A stretch of 64,000 nt of DNA, from assembly GCA_050246875.1 (NCBI GenBank), contig JBFWVF010000009.1, positions 186,001 through 250,000 on the forward strand. Reading direction: 5' to 3'. The stretch is from SHWB01 sp050246875 (lineage in GTDB: Bacteria > Pseudomonadota > Alphaproteobacteria > UBA6615). The translations under genes were made by a program, and so were the position numbers. Below, piece after piece: positions 52,973 through 61,699 of the stretch (the stretch's first letter is position 1; every line of letters starts with the position of its first letter). Under the pieces are notes generated by a model. That model did no database searches and had not been told where the DNA came from. It worked only from the letters and a program-made list of their open reading frames with translations.

Positions 52973-54652
52973 TTGAGCAAGCTACGCGACCTCGCCTGGC
53001 CCGAGGACGACGAGGTGCTGTTCTGCGCCCTCGGCGGCGTCGGCGAAATCGGCATGAACATGTACCTCTACGGACATGCCGGGCGCTGGCTGATGGTCGA
53101 CTGCGGCGTCACCTTCGCCGATGCCGGCATTCCCGGCACCGACGTGCTGATGGCCGATCCCGGCTTCATCGCCGCCAACCGCGATCGGCTCGAGGCGATC
53201 GTGCTGACGCACGGCCACGAGGACCACATCGGCGCCCTGCAGTGGCTGTGGCCGCGCCTCGGCTGCCCGGTCTACGCGACGAAATTCACCGCCGAACTGG
53301 TGCGCGGCCGGCTGTCGGAGGCTGGGCTGCTCGACCGCGTGCCGCTGGAAGAGGTGGAGCAGGGCGCGCGCTGGCGCGCCGGGCCGTTCGGCCTGCGCTT
53401 CGTCACGCTGACCCATTCGATCCCCGAGCCCAACGCGCTTGCCATCGGCACGCGGGTCGGCACGATCCTGCATACCGGCGACTGGAAGATCGACCCGGAG
53501 CCGCTGATCGGCATGACAACGGACGAGGAAGGGCTGGCGGAGCTGGGTGAGAAAGGCGTGCTGGCTCTGGTCGGCGACTCCACCAATGCCATGGTGGAGG
53601 GCAGCTCTGGCTCCGAAGCCGCCGTGCGTGAGAGTCTGATCGAGTTGATCGGTACACTGCCCGGCCGCATCGCCGTCACCTGTTTCGCTTCCAACGTCGC
53701 CCGCATCTCGTCGATCGTCGAGGCGGCGGTGGCCAACGACCGCAATCCCGTGCTGGTCGGCCGCTCCATGCACAGGCTGGTCGAGGCGGCACGCGCCGCC
53801 GGCTATCTGCGTGACCTGCCGGACTTCGTGGACGAGGAGGACGCCGGCTTCCTGCCACGCGACAAGACCCTGCTCATCTGCACCGGCAGCCAGGGCGAGC
53901 CGCGCGCCGCGCTCGCCCGCATCGCCCGCGACGAGCACAACCACGTCTCGCTGGAGGCCGGCGACACGGTGATCTTCTCGTCGCGGGTCATTCCCGGCAA
54001 CGAGGTGGCGATCGACCGCGTCCGCAACGATCTCGCCCGCGCCGGCGTCAATCTCATCACCGACGCCACGCATTTCGTCCACGTCTCCGGCCACCCGGCG
54101 CGCGACGAACTGGTGCAGATGTACCAGTGGATCCGCCCGCGCATCGCCGTGCCCGTGCACGGCGAGATGCGCCATCTGCTCGCCCATGCCGAACTGGCGC
54201 GGGCCTGTCAGGTACCGCAGACGCCGGTGGTGACGAACGGCGATGTCCTCGCCATCCGGCGCACCGGCGCCGAGGTCGTCGGCAAGGTCGACACCGGCCA
54301 ACTCGCTGTCGACGGTCGCACGCTCGTGCCACTGGCCAGCGCGACGATGAAGGCGCGCACGCAGATGCTGTGGAACGGCAGCGCCATCGTCACTCTGGTG
54401 CTCGACCGCAAGGGCAAGGTGCTGTCGACGCCGCTGCTGTCGGCACCGGGTCTGATCGGCGATACGGCGGAGGATGCCGCGCTCGCCGTCGAGGTCGTCG
54501 AGGATGTGATGTCGCAACTCGATGGCCTGTCGACGGCCGAGAAGCGCGACGACGGCGAAGTCACCGAGGCCGCGCGCCGCGCCCTGCGGGCCTCGTTCCG
54601 CGCCCGTCGCGGCAAGCGGCCGGCGATTGATGTCCACCTCGTGCGGGTATAG
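52973..54652 (+). CDS. rnj: ribonuclease J
   Basis: A 559-residue metallo-beta-lactamase/beta-CASP nuclease with 5'-3' exo- and endonuclease activity on RNA. Seen: LTHGHEDHIGALQW (H-x-H-x-D-H zinc motif, about residues 80-85), LTHSIPEPNALAI, HTGDWKIDPEP with the metal Asp, GDSTNAM, and beta-CASP motifs such as ICTGSQGEPRAALAR and HVSGHPARDEL. No ATG is available near the expected N-terminus; the TTG at 52973 gives MSKLRDLAWPEDDEVLF, the usual opening. Confidence 0.94.
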   Translation: MSKLRDLAWPEDDEVLFCALGGVGEIGMNMYLYGHAGRWLMVDCGVTFADAGIPGTDVLMADPGFIAANRDRLEAIVLTHGHEDHIGALQWLWPRLGCPVYATKFTAELVRGRLSEAGLLDRVPLEEVEQGARWRAGPFGLRFVTLTHSIPEPNALAIGTRVGTILHTGDWKIDPEPLIGMTTDEEGLAELGEKGVLALVGDSTNAMVEGSSGSEAAVRESLIELIGTLPGRIAVTCFASNVARISSIVEAAVANDRNPVLVGRSMHRLVEAARAAGYLRDLPDFVDEEDAGFLPRDKTLLICTGSQGEPRAALARIARDEHNHVSLEAGDTVIFSSRVIPGNEVAIDRVRNDLARAGVNLITDATHFVHVSGHPARDELVQMYQWIRPRIAVPVHGEMRHLLAHAELARACQVPQTPVVTNGDVLAIRRTGAEVVGKVDTGQLAVDGRTLVPLASATMKARTQMLWNGSAIVTLVLDRKGKVLSTPLLSAPGLIGDTAEDAALAVEVVEDVMSQLDGLSTAEKRDDGEVTEAARRALRASFRARRGKRPAIDVHLVRV

Positions 54653-54661
54653 GGAAGACCC

Positions 54662-55066
54662 ATGATCGGACGCCTGAACCACGTCGCCATCGTCGTGCCC
54701 GACCTCGCGGCCGCGACGGCGGTGTATCGCGACACACTGGGGGCCGAGGTGTCGGCGCCGCAGGATCTGCCGGAGCACGGCGTGACGACGGTGTTCGTGA
54801 TCCTGCCCAACACCAAGATCGAACTGCTGCATCCGCTGGGCGACGGCTCGCCGATCGCCAGCTTTCTCGAGCGCAACGCGAGTGGCGGCATCCACCATGT
54901 CTGCTACGAGGTCGACGACATCCTCGCCGCCCGCGACCGGCTGAAGGCGGCCGGCGCCCGCGTGCTGGGCGACGGCCAGCCGCGCACCGGCGCGCACGGC
55001 AAGCCGGTGCTGTTCCTGCATCCCAAGGACTTCGTCGGCACCCTCGTCGAACTCGAGCAGGTCTAG
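54662..55066 (+). CDS. mce: methylmalonyl-CoA epimerase
   Basis: A 134-residue VOC-fold epimerase interconverting (R)- and (S)-methylmalonyl-CoA in propionate metabolism. Seen: GRLNHVAIVVPDLAAATAVY with the first metal His, TKIELLHPLGDGSPIASFLE, GGIHHVCYEVDDI with the second His and the terminal FVGTLVELEQ with the Glu ligand. It lies nine bases after rnj, in the same transcript. Confidence 0.95.
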   Translation: MIGRLNHVAIVVPDLAAATAVYRDTLGAEVSAPQDLPEHGVTTVFVILPNTKIELLHPLGDGSPIASFLERNASGGIHHVCYEVDDILAARDRLKAAGARVLGDGQPRTGAHGKPVLFLHPKDFVGTLVELEQV

Positions 55067-55071
55067 CCGGC

Positions 55072-55323
55072 ATGGCCCCGGTCAGCGCGATCACCGTCTT
55101 CATCGTGCTGTGGTGGCTGGTGTTCTTCGCCGTCCTGCCATGGGGCATCCAGCGCGACGACGCCCCCCGGACCGGCAACGACCCGGGCGCGCCGCTGCGC
55201 CCGCGCCTGTTGCGGAAGGCGCTGCTGACGACGGCCATCGCGGCCGTCCTGTTCGCCATCGTGTATGTCGTGATCGACGGCGGCCTGCTGCCGAACCTGC
55301 GCGACGTGTTCGAGGAACGCTGA
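55072..55323 (+). CDS. DUF1467 family membrane protein
   Basis: An 83-residue protein with two hydrophobic segments (about 4-25 and 50-70). Seen: SAITVFIVLWWLVFFAVLPW followed by GIQRDD and a GNDPGAP loop, matching the DUF1467 family found next to mce or proS in many alphaproteobacteria. It lies five bases after mce. Function is unknown. Confidence 0.9.
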   Translation: MAPVSAITVFIVLWWLVFFAVLPWGIQRDDAPRTGNDPGAPLRPRLLRKALLTTAIAAVLFAIVYVVIDGGLLPNLRDVFEER

Positions 55324-55445
55324 CCGGCGGCAGGCTTCGGCCGGCCCGACTTCCCGCGTCAGGAACCGCGCGCCATGCGGCGCGTTTCCTTCGTGTGGAG
55401 CCCGTCCGGATGTCCGGCACCACGGGCTTCCCGGAGGGCCGTTCC

Positions 55446-56174
55446 ATGCCTCGGGTCGGTTTCCTGTTCGTGTCAGCGATTGTCCTTGCCGGCGTCTCTG
55501 TCGGCCTGCCGCGCGACGCGGCCGCCCAGAACACCGCAAGTCTGGAGGCCGCGATAGCGACCGGCGACCCCGAGGCCATCGGCACCGCAGCCCGGCAGCT
55601 TCAGGGCGCTCCCGGGGAGCGGCTGACCCTGGCCGGCGACTATGCCGACGGGATCGATGGCGCCGCCGATGCCGGGGAGAGCGGAAGTCTGGCTCTGGCG
55701 GCCATCGCGCTGGCGCGTGACGACAGCATCCTCGCCGTGCAGCCCACCGAAGCTGCCGATGTCGCCGACCGGGCTCTGGCGGCGGCGGGGCAGACGTCGG
55801 TGGTGTCGGGGCGGCCCGATCTCGCCGCTGCCGTCGCGCTGGAGGCGGCCGAAATGGCCCGCTCGCCGGCCCTGACGACCCAGGCGCAGACCCCGGAGGC
55901 GCGCGCGCGTGCCGCCGCCATGATCGTTGCGGCCCTGCAACTCGCCTCGCGACCGGAAGTCGCGCGCGCCGATCCGGCCGCGGCCGCGCTCGTCACGACG
56001 ATAGCCTCGCAGGTGGCGGCGCTGCTTCAGTCCGTGGCGCCGGAACTCGCCGCCATCATCGAGGCGGAAGTCGAGGAGGCCGAGGTGGCCATCGCCAGCG
56101 CGCAGGACCCCGACGGCGACGACACCCAGACGGGCGAGACGAACGAGGCGCAGAACCAGGCAAGTCCGAGCTGA
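55446..56174 (+). CDS. predicted secreted protein of unknown function
   Basis: A 242-residue exported protein. The signal peptide MPRVGFLFVSAIVLAGVSVG ends near DAAAQ. The mature part is Ala-rich and helical, with repeated phrases of the kind LALAAIALARDD, VADRALAAAGQ and VALEAAEMARSP, and ends in a disordered acidic Gln/Thr tail (DDTQTGETNEAQNQ). I recognise no domain. The ATG at 55446 was chosen because GGAGGG lies about nine bases before it; an in-frame ATG at 55410 would bury the signal peptide. Confidence 0.7.
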   Translation: MPRVGFLFVSAIVLAGVSVGLPRDAAAQNTASLEAAIATGDPEAIGTAARQLQGAPGERLTLAGDYADGIDGAADAGESGSLALAAIALARDDSILAVQPTEAADVADRALAAAGQTSVVSGRPDLAAAVALEAAEMARSPALTTQAQTPEARARAAAMIVAALQLASRPEVARADPAAAALVTTIASQVAALLQSVAPELAAIIEAEVEEAEVAIASAQDPDGDDTQTGETNEAQNQASPS

Positions 56175-56180
56175 ACCGGG

Positions 56181-57413
56181 TTATGCCAGTGCCGCCGGCG
56201 CGGCGCCGGCAGCAAGGCAGAGGACTACCACGGCCCATGGTGGCACGCGCGCGACGGCGAGCAGTGTCAGGGCGCCCAGCGCCATCGCCAGATCGAGCGG
56301 GCCGTGCACGGTCGACGTCCATATCGGATCGTAGAGTGCCGCCAGCAGCAGGCCGACGACCGCGGCGTTCACGCCTGCCAGCGCCCGCCGGATACCGTGG
56401 CGTCGCCGCAGGCCCTGCCAGAATGGCCAGACCACGAGCAGCAGCAGGAAGCCGGGCGCGAAGATCGCGACAAGTGCAATCACCCCGCCGGCGATCCCGC
56501 CCGGCCAGCCCGGCAGCTCGATGGCGCTGCCGAGAAATCCGGCGATCGTGAACAGCGGGCCGGGCAGGGCCTGCGCCGCGCCATAGCCGGCGAGAAACGC
56601 GTCGGCGGATATGTAACCGGGCGAGACCATTTCGGACTGCAGCAGCGGCAGGACGACATGGCCGCCGCCGAACACAAGTGCGCCCGCACGGAGGAAGGCA
56701 TCGACGAGGTCGAGTGCCGGATGCATCAGGGCCAGTGCGGCGACGGGCAGGCCGCCGAGGAGCAGGACCAGCAGGACCGCCGACAGAACCGGGACCGTAG
56801 CCGGCAGACGGCGATGCCCCATGACATGGTCTTCGGCCGTTCCGCCGGCATTCTCCAGCAGGACATGGCCTGCCACGGCCGCCAGCGCGATGACGGCGAT
56901 CTGCACGGCGGCGTCGCCGGCCACCAGCATGATCATCGCCGCCACCAGAGCGAAACCTTGGGTGCGACGGTTCGGGCAAAGCTGCACCGCCATCGCCCAC
57001 ACCGCCTGAGCGACGATCGCCAGCGCGGCGATCTTGAGGCCCGACAGCCAGGCGATATCGAACCCGCCAGCCGCAACCAGCCCCGTGCCCAGCAGAAGCA
57101 TCGCCACGGCGGACGGCAGCGTGAACCCGATCCAGGCCGCGAGCGCACCGGGCAGGCCGGCCCGTAGCAGGCCGATGGCGAAGCCGGTCTGGCTCGATGT
57201 CGGCCCGGGCAGGAACTGGTTGAGGGCGACGATGTCGGCGTAGGTGGCCTCGTCCAGCCAGCGCCGGCGCGCGACGAACTCCGTCCGGTAGTAGCCGAGA
57301 TGGGCGACCGGGCCGCCGAACGAGGTGAGCCCGAGCAGCAGGAAGGCGCGGAAGACCTCCCGGACCGACCCGGGGCGGGCGTCGGCTGCGTTGCTGGCCT
57401 GCGAGGCGGTCAT
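56181..57413 (-). CDS. chrA: chromate transporter (ChrA family)
   Basis: A 410-residue CHR-family membrane protein with two homologous halves and about ten hydrophobic segments. Seen: FLLLGLTSFGGPVAHLGYYR then ALNQFLPGPTSSQTGFAIG in the first half and GALVFGGGHVVLPLLQSEMV with YGAAQALPGPLFTIAGFLG in the second. These paired FGGP/FGGGH and LPGP motifs define the family, which exports chromate or related anions. Bidomain long form. It is convergent with the secreted protein gene (six bases apart) and divergent from tag. Confidence 0.93.
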   Translation of the reverse strand: MTASQASNAADARPGSVREVFRAFLLLGLTSFGGPVAHLGYYRTEFVARRRWLDEATYADIVALNQFLPGPTSSQTGFAIGLLRAGLPGALAAWIGFTLPSAVAMLLLGTGLVAAGGFDIAWLSGLKIAALAIVAQAVWAMAVQLCPNRRTQGFALVAAMIMLVAGDAAVQIAVIALAAVAGHVLLENAGGTAEDHVMGHRRLPATVPVLSAVLLVLLLGGLPVAALALMHPALDLVDAFLRAGALVFGGGHVVLPLLQSEMVSPGYISADAFLAGYGAAQALPGPLFTIAGFLGSAIELPGWPGGIAGGVIALVAIFAPGFLLLLVVWPFWQGLRRRHGIRRALAGVNAAVVGLLLAALYDPIWTSTVHGPLDLAMALGALTLLAVARVPPWAVVVLCLAAGAAPAALA

Positions 57414-57490
57414 GCATGCTCCGGTCGCGCGGGACGGCTTGCGGCGAGGGGACAATACGGGGCCGACCGGCTACTGTCGCGCGCGGATGG

Positions 57491-58057
57491 ATGAGGGATG
57501 ATGACGTGTCGGCCTATTGCGACATCGCGCCGGGTCACGAATGGCATGGCCCGTACCATGACGGCGAGTACGGCTTTCCGGTCAGCGACGAGGCCCGCCT
57601 GTTCGAGCGCCTCGTGCTGGAGATCAACCAGGCCGGGCTGTCGTGGCTGACGATCCTGAAGAAGCGGCCGGCCTTCCTCGCCGCCTATGACGGCTTCGAC
57701 GTGGAGCGTGTGGCGGCCTACGGCGAGCGGGAACGGGCGCGGCTGCTGGCCGATGCCGGCATCATCCGCAACCGCCTCAAGGTCGACGCGGCGATCGCCA
57801 ACGCGGGGACACTCCTCGCGTTGCGTGACAGCCATGGCGGTTTCGCCGGCTGGCTCGATGCGCATCACCCGCTGACGCTGGAGGAGTGGACGAAGCTGTT
57901 CCGCAAGACCTTCCGGTTCACCGGCGGCGAGATCGTCAACGAGTTCCTGATGTCGACCGGCTACCTGGCCGGCGCGCACCGGGCCGACTGCCCGGTCATG
58001 AAGGCGATTCGCCATGCGTCGCCGCCGTGGATGAAGGGGGCGCGGAAGGGCCGCTGA
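57491..58057 (+). CDS. tag: DNA-3-methyladenine glycosylase I
   Basis: A 188-residue base-excision repair enzyme removing 3-methyladenine. Seen: YHDGEYGFPVSDEARLFERL, EINQAGLSWLTILKKRPAF with the catalytic region, GEIVNEFLMSTGYLAGAH, and zinc ligands in SAYCDIAPGHEW (Cys, His) and GAHRADCP (His, Cys). The family's W in D-x-EWG is Tyr here (DGEYG). The ATG at 57491 puts the zinc Cys at residue 10. Confidence 0.93.
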   Translation: MRDDDVSAYCDIAPGHEWHGPYHDGEYGFPVSDEARLFERLVLEINQAGLSWLTILKKRPAFLAAYDGFDVERVAAYGERERARLLADAGIIRNRLKVDAAIANAGTLLALRDSHGGFAGWLDAHHPLTLEEWTKLFRKTFRFTGGEIVNEFLMSTGYLAGAHRADCPVMKAIRHASPPWMKGARKGR

Positions 58058-58147
58058 ATCTCTGCACCGCCACTAGGCAAACCGGCGGCGAAAAGGCGGG
58101 CACTTGCTCAAGCGGGCGCCACAAGTACCGGGAATCGCACGAAAAAT

Positions 58148-58288
58148 CGGGACGGGCACCGCGTTTCGCTTGGCGTCCCGGCACCGCGTCGCCTAAACGG
58201 AAAGGGTCCGGGCGACCGGACAATCGCTTGGTGGCGATTCCTCCAGAGACTGAGGGCCGTGCCCGAGGGCACGGCCCTCTTTTTGTTG
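58148..58288 (+). ncRNA. candidate small structured RNA
   Basis: Four consecutive plus-strand hairpins: CGGGACG/CGTCCCG (58148-58154, 58174-58180) with an inner GCG/CGC; GTCCGG/CCGGAC (58206-58211, 58216-58221) closed by a GNRA-type GCGA tetraloop; AATCGC/GCGATT (58222-58227, 58234-58239); and the terminator at 58252-58288. Spacing is tight, with short purine-rich linkers. It could be an independent small RNA or the 3' leader of tag mRNA. I do not recognise it as 6S RNA, SRP RNA, RNase P RNA or a known riboswitch. Confidence 0.45.
58252..58288 (+). terminator. strong intrinsic terminator
   Basis: Perfect 13-base GC-rich arms (58252-58264 and 58267-58279) followed by TTTTTGTTG. The two-base nominal loop means the apical pairs open. 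The T-run marks plus-strand transcription, ending the tag transcript or the small RNA candidate. Confidence 0.93.
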
Positions 58289-58392
58289 CAATCACGACAG
58301 CCATTTGGCGACAGAATTTGACGCTGCCCCGGAACGGGCGAGGCCGCGGAGCGATTGTCCGTTCGTTAACCGCGCCGCGTCAGGATAGCGTC

Positions 58393-58812
58393 ATGCGCCA
58401 TGCGGTCCTCGTCATCCTCGCCCTGCTTCTAGCCGCGCCGGCGGCGGCCCAGCAACGCACCGTCAGCGTCACGGCCGCGGACTGCGCCCGGCTGGTGAAG
58501 CACCAGCCCGCGCCCGATGTCGCCTACCGGCCCGGTGTGGATGTCCACGGGCGGCCCGTCGCGCCGGCCGACCTCGACGGCGGCACGCCGATCGCGCTAC
58601 CGGAGCGTTTCGCCATTCCCGTCACCGTCGACATGGCCGAAAAGCTCGGCATTCCGCCGCTCGGCAGCGGCGCCCTGCACGGCGGCGAGATCGCCGTCGG
58701 CACGGTCGTGGTGACGGCCGACGGGCGGGCCACGTTCAACGGCCAGCCGCTCCAGTCCGACGCCTCGGCAGCGCTCGCCGCCGCCTGCCAGCGTACGGGC
58801 GCACGCCCCTAG
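58393..58812 (+). CDS. small predicted secreted protein
   Basis: A 139-residue exported protein. The signal peptide MRHAVLVILALLLAAPAAAQ is clear, with cleavage after AAA. The mature part has DCARLVKHQPAPDVAYRPGV then DVHGRPVAPADLDGG, a beta-rich middle and one Cys near each end (DCARL, AACQRT), possibly a disulfide. It resembles uncharacterised conserved proteins of Rhodospirillales as I recall them. It lies 58 bases before the cyclase gene on the same strand, so co-transcription is possible. Confidence 0.8.
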   Translation: MRHAVLVILALLLAAPAAAQQRTVSVTAADCARLVKHQPAPDVAYRPGVDVHGRPVAPADLDGGTPIALPERFAIPVTVDMAEKLGIPPLGSGALHGGEIAVGTVVVTADGRATFNGQPLQSDASAALAAACQRTGARP

Positions 58813-58870
58813 AACTGGCCCGGCGCGCGGCGCAGGCGTAGACAGGTCCGGTCGCGCCACGAGTGTCGCC

Positions 58871-60259
58871 ATGACGGATACCGCCAGCCCGGCCAGCGCC
58901 CCGGCCGAAAGCCGCCGCAACCGCATCGATACGGCCTTCGATGCCGAACAGCTCGCCGGCACCCGGCTGGCGATGATCGCGCGCCTCGTCGCGGTCGCCA
59001 TCATCGGCGTCTGGCTGGTCGTGCTGCTGGAGTTCGAGGCGGTCTACTACCTCGCCTGCATCACGCTCTTCGGCGCCAACGGCATCGCGCAGTACGCAAT
59101 CGCCCGCCGGCGCCCCGCGCGGCGCTGGCCGACTTATCTGATCGTGGCCGTCGATGTCGCCCTGCTGACCTTCCTGCTGGTCGTGCAGAACCCGCTGGCG
59201 GCGCACCAGTATCCGGCTGCCTTTCCCTACCGCTTCGACAATTTCGTCTACTTCTTCGTCGTCCTCGCCGGCGTGGCCCTCAGCTTTTCGCCGGGCGTCA
59301 TGCTGTGGGCCGGTTTCGTCGGAGGCGCATTCTGGCTCGTCGGGCTGGCCTGGGTGGCGTCGCATCCCGACACGATCCTGCTGCCGGTCAACGGCATCCC
59401 CGACGGCACCTCGCGGGCCGAGGCGATGGCGCTCATGCTCGACCCCCATACGGTGCTGGTGGGCCAGCGCGTGCAGGAGGTGATCGTCCTGCTGCTCGTC
59501 GCCGGCACGCTGGCCGCCGCCGTCCGGCGCGCACGGCGGCTGGCCCATCGCCAGGCCGAGGTCGAGCGCGAGCGGTCGAACCTCGCGCGCTACTTCCCGC
59601 CGTCGATGGTCGACCGCCTGTCGCATGCCGACCGGCCGCTGGGCGAGGGTCGCGAGCAGACGGTGGCCGTGCTGTTCGCCGACATCGTGGGCTTCACGCG
59701 GCTGGCCGAGCAGGCGACGCCGCAACAGGTCGTCGAGGGCCTGCGCGCGCTGCACCGCCGCCTCGAGGCCTGCGTCTTCGACAACCACGGCACGCTCGAC
59801 AAGTTCCTCGGCGACGGCGTGATGGCGACGTTCGGCACGCCCGAGCCCGGTCCGTCGGACGCCGCCAACGCGCTGGCCTGCGCGCGGGCCATGCAGGCGG
59901 CCGTCGACGAATGGAACGGCCGCCGCCGGGACGCCGGCCTGCCGCCCATCCGCCTCTCGGTCGGCGCGCACTGGGGACGGGTGGTGCTCGGCGATATCGG
60001 CAGCGAGCGGCGGCTCGAGTTCACCGTCCTCGGCGATACCGTCAACGTAGCGGCGCGCATCGAGGCGCAGACCCGTGTGCTCGAGTGCCGTGTCGCCGTC
60101 AGCGAGGCGCTTGTCAATGTGCTGCGCGCCTCGGGCGACGCGCGCGCCGCCGGGCTGCTCGACGGCTTCCACAATGCCGGTCCTCAGGATCTCCAGGGAC
60201 GCGCCGAGCCGGTCGCGGTCTGGACCTGGGGCACGCCGGTGCCGCAGGCGTCGTCCTGA
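58871..60259 (+). CDS. membrane-anchored class III adenylate/guanylate cyclase
   Basis: A 462-residue protein with five or six hydrophobic segments in the first 220 residues, a short coiled linker (RQAEVERERSNLARYFPPSM) and a class III cyclase domain. Catalytic residues seen: metal Asp271 in FADIVGFT and Asp315 in FLGDGVM, purine-selecting Lys311 and the Asp of TVLGDTVNVAAR, with the transition-state Asn and Arg in the same motif. This set predicts cAMP rather than cGMP. The sensor part is not a CHASE or HAMP domain I recognise. The signal is unknown. Confidence 0.92.
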   Translation: MTDTASPASAPAESRRNRIDTAFDAEQLAGTRLAMIARLVAVAIIGVWLVVLLEFEAVYYLACITLFGANGIAQYAIARRRPARRWPTYLIVAVDVALLTFLLVVQNPLAAHQYPAAFPYRFDNFVYFFVVLAGVALSFSPGVMLWAGFVGGAFWLVGLAWVASHPDTILLPVNGIPDGTSRAEAMALMLDPHTVLVGQRVQEVIVLLLVAGTLAAAVRRARRLAHRQAEVERERSNLARYFPPSMVDRLSHADRPLGEGREQTVAVLFADIVGFTRLAEQATPQQVVEGLRALHRRLEACVFDNHGTLDKFLGDGVMATFGTPEPGPSDAANALACARAMQAAVDEWNGRRRDAGLPPIRLSVGAHWGRVVLGDIGSERRLEFTVLGDTVNVAARIEAQTRVLECRVAVSEALVNVLRASGDARAAGLLDGFHNAGPQDLQGRAEPVAVWTWGTPVPQASS

Positions 60260-60356
60260 CGATGCCGTCCGTCATCGCCGCGGCGCGGCAATGGACAGGC
60301 CGCGGCGCCATTGCCTACTCTCCGCCGCCTCTGCCCCGGCCCGAGGAATGTGCCCC

Positions 60357-61697
60357 GTGAGCAGCGCCGTCCGCCGCTCCCAGTTGCTTCTGCCGACGCT
60401 CAAGGAGACGCCGAGCGACGCGCAGATCGTATCGCACCGCCTGATGCTGCGGGCCGGGCTGGTGCGCCAGTCCGCCTCGGGCATCTACACCTGGCTGCCG
60501 GCCGGGCTGCGCGTGCTGCGCAAGATCGCCGACATCGTGCGCGCCGAGCAGGACGCCGCCGGCGCCCAGGAAGTGCTGATGGCGACCATCCAGTCGGCCG
60601 ATCTGTGGCGCAAGTCGGGCCGCTACGAGGATTACGGCAAGGAGATGCTGCGCATCACCGACCGCCACGACCGTGAGCTGCTGTACGGCCCTACGGCGGA
60701 AGAGGTGATCACCGACGTCGTCTCGCGCGAGATCGGCAGCTACCGCGATCTGCCGAAGAACCTCTACAACATCCAGTGGAAGTTCCGCGACGAGGTGCGG
60801 CCGCGCTTCGGCGTCATGCGCGGGCGCGAGTTCCTGATGAAGGACGCCTATTCCTTCGACCTCGACCGCGCCGGCGCGCGCCGCGCCTACAACCGCATGT
60901 TCGTCGCCTACCTGCGGACCTTCGCCCGCATGGGCCTCAAGGCCATCCCGATGCGCGCCGACACCGGGCCCATCGGCGGCGATCTTTCGCACGAGTTCAT
61001 CATCCTCGCCGAGACCGGCGAGAGCGCCGTGTTCTGCGACCGCGCGCTGCTCGACATGACGCCGCCTGGCGACGACGTCGACTACGCCGGCGACCTGCAG
61101 CCGATCGTCGATGCCTGGACCGCGCCCTACGCGGCGACCGACGAGATGCACGACGCGACGAAGTGCCCGGTGCCGGCTGACCGCCTCGTCACCGCGCGCG
61201 GCATCGAGGTCGGACACATCTTCTACTTCGGCACCAAGTATTCGCAGCCGATGGGCGCCTTCGTGCAGGGGCCGGACGGCAACCGCGTGGCGCTGGAGAT
61301 GGGCAGCTACGGCATCGGTGTCTCGCGCCTCGTCGGCGCCATCATCGAGGCCTCGCACGACGACGCCGGCATCGTCTGGCCGGATGCGGTGGCGCCGTGG
61401 CAGGTCGGCCTCGTCAACCTCAAGAGCGGCGACGCGGCCTGCGACAAGGCGTGCGAGGAGCTGTTCGGCGCCATGCGCGCGGCCGGGGTCGAGGTCGTCT
61501 ACGACGATCGCGACGAACGCGCCGGCGCCAAGTTCGCCGACATGGATCTCGTCGGACTGCCATGGCAGATGGTCGTCGGACCGCGTGGCCTCGCCGAGGG
61601 CAAGGTCGAGCTGAAGCGCCGCGGCGCGGCCGACCGCGAGACCGTGACGCTCGACGCGGCGCGCGACTGGATCGCCGCCCGCGGCCGGGCCGCCTGA
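60357..61697 (+). CDS. proS: prolyl-tRNA synthetase (short form)
   Basis: A 446-residue class II synthetase. Seen: RRSQLLLPTLKETPSDAQIV at the start, motif 2 in FRDEVRPRFGVMRGREFLMKDA, GSYGIGVSRLVGAIIE (motif 3) and the anticodon-binding domain (VVYDDRDERAGAKFADMDL). The editing insertion found in E. coli ProS is absent, as is normal for alphaproteobacteria. The start is GTG at 60357, placed ten bases after GAGG; the ATG at 60348 is too close to that site to be used. Confidence 0.95.
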   Translation: MSSAVRRSQLLLPTLKETPSDAQIVSHRLMLRAGLVRQSASGIYTWLPAGLRVLRKIADIVRAEQDAAGAQEVLMATIQSADLWRKSGRYEDYGKEMLRITDRHDRELLYGPTAEEVITDVVSREIGSYRDLPKNLYNIQWKFRDEVRPRFGVMRGREFLMKDAYSFDLDRAGARRAYNRMFVAYLRTFARMGLKAIPMRADTGPIGGDLSHEFIILAETGESAVFCDRALLDMTPPGDDVDYAGDLQPIVDAWTAPYAATDEMHDATKCPVPADRLVTARGIEVGHIFYFGTKYSQPMGAFVQGPDGNRVALEMGSYGIGVSRLVGAIIEASHDDAGIVWPDAVAPWQVGLVNLKSGDAACDKACEELFGAMRAAGVEVVYDDRDERAGAKFADMDLVGLPWQMVVGPRGLAEGKVELKRRGAADRETVTLDAARDWIAARGRAA

Positions 61698-61699
61698 CG

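Larger units (their letters stand above)
58058..58392. other. 335-base gap holding a structured RNA candidate
   Basis: No protein gene is supported. Plus-strand hairpins crowd 58148-58280 and end in a strong terminator (listed separately). The part after 58290 should hold the promoter for the small secreted protein at 58393; no clear hexamers were identified. Confidence 0.6.

Noticed and set aside
58148..58288. 6S RNA, SRP RNA, RNase P RNA or a mini-ykkC/guanidine-type element
   Set aside because: The long central-bubble hairpin of 6S, the domain IV motif of SRP RNA, the RNase P core motifs and the ACGR loops of mini-ykkC were not found.
58871..60259. Treating the class III cyclase as the Pycsar cyclase partner of the PycTM-like protein
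   Set aside because: They are 56 kb apart, the cyclase has membrane helices and an adenylate-type active site, and Pycsar genes are normally adjacent.
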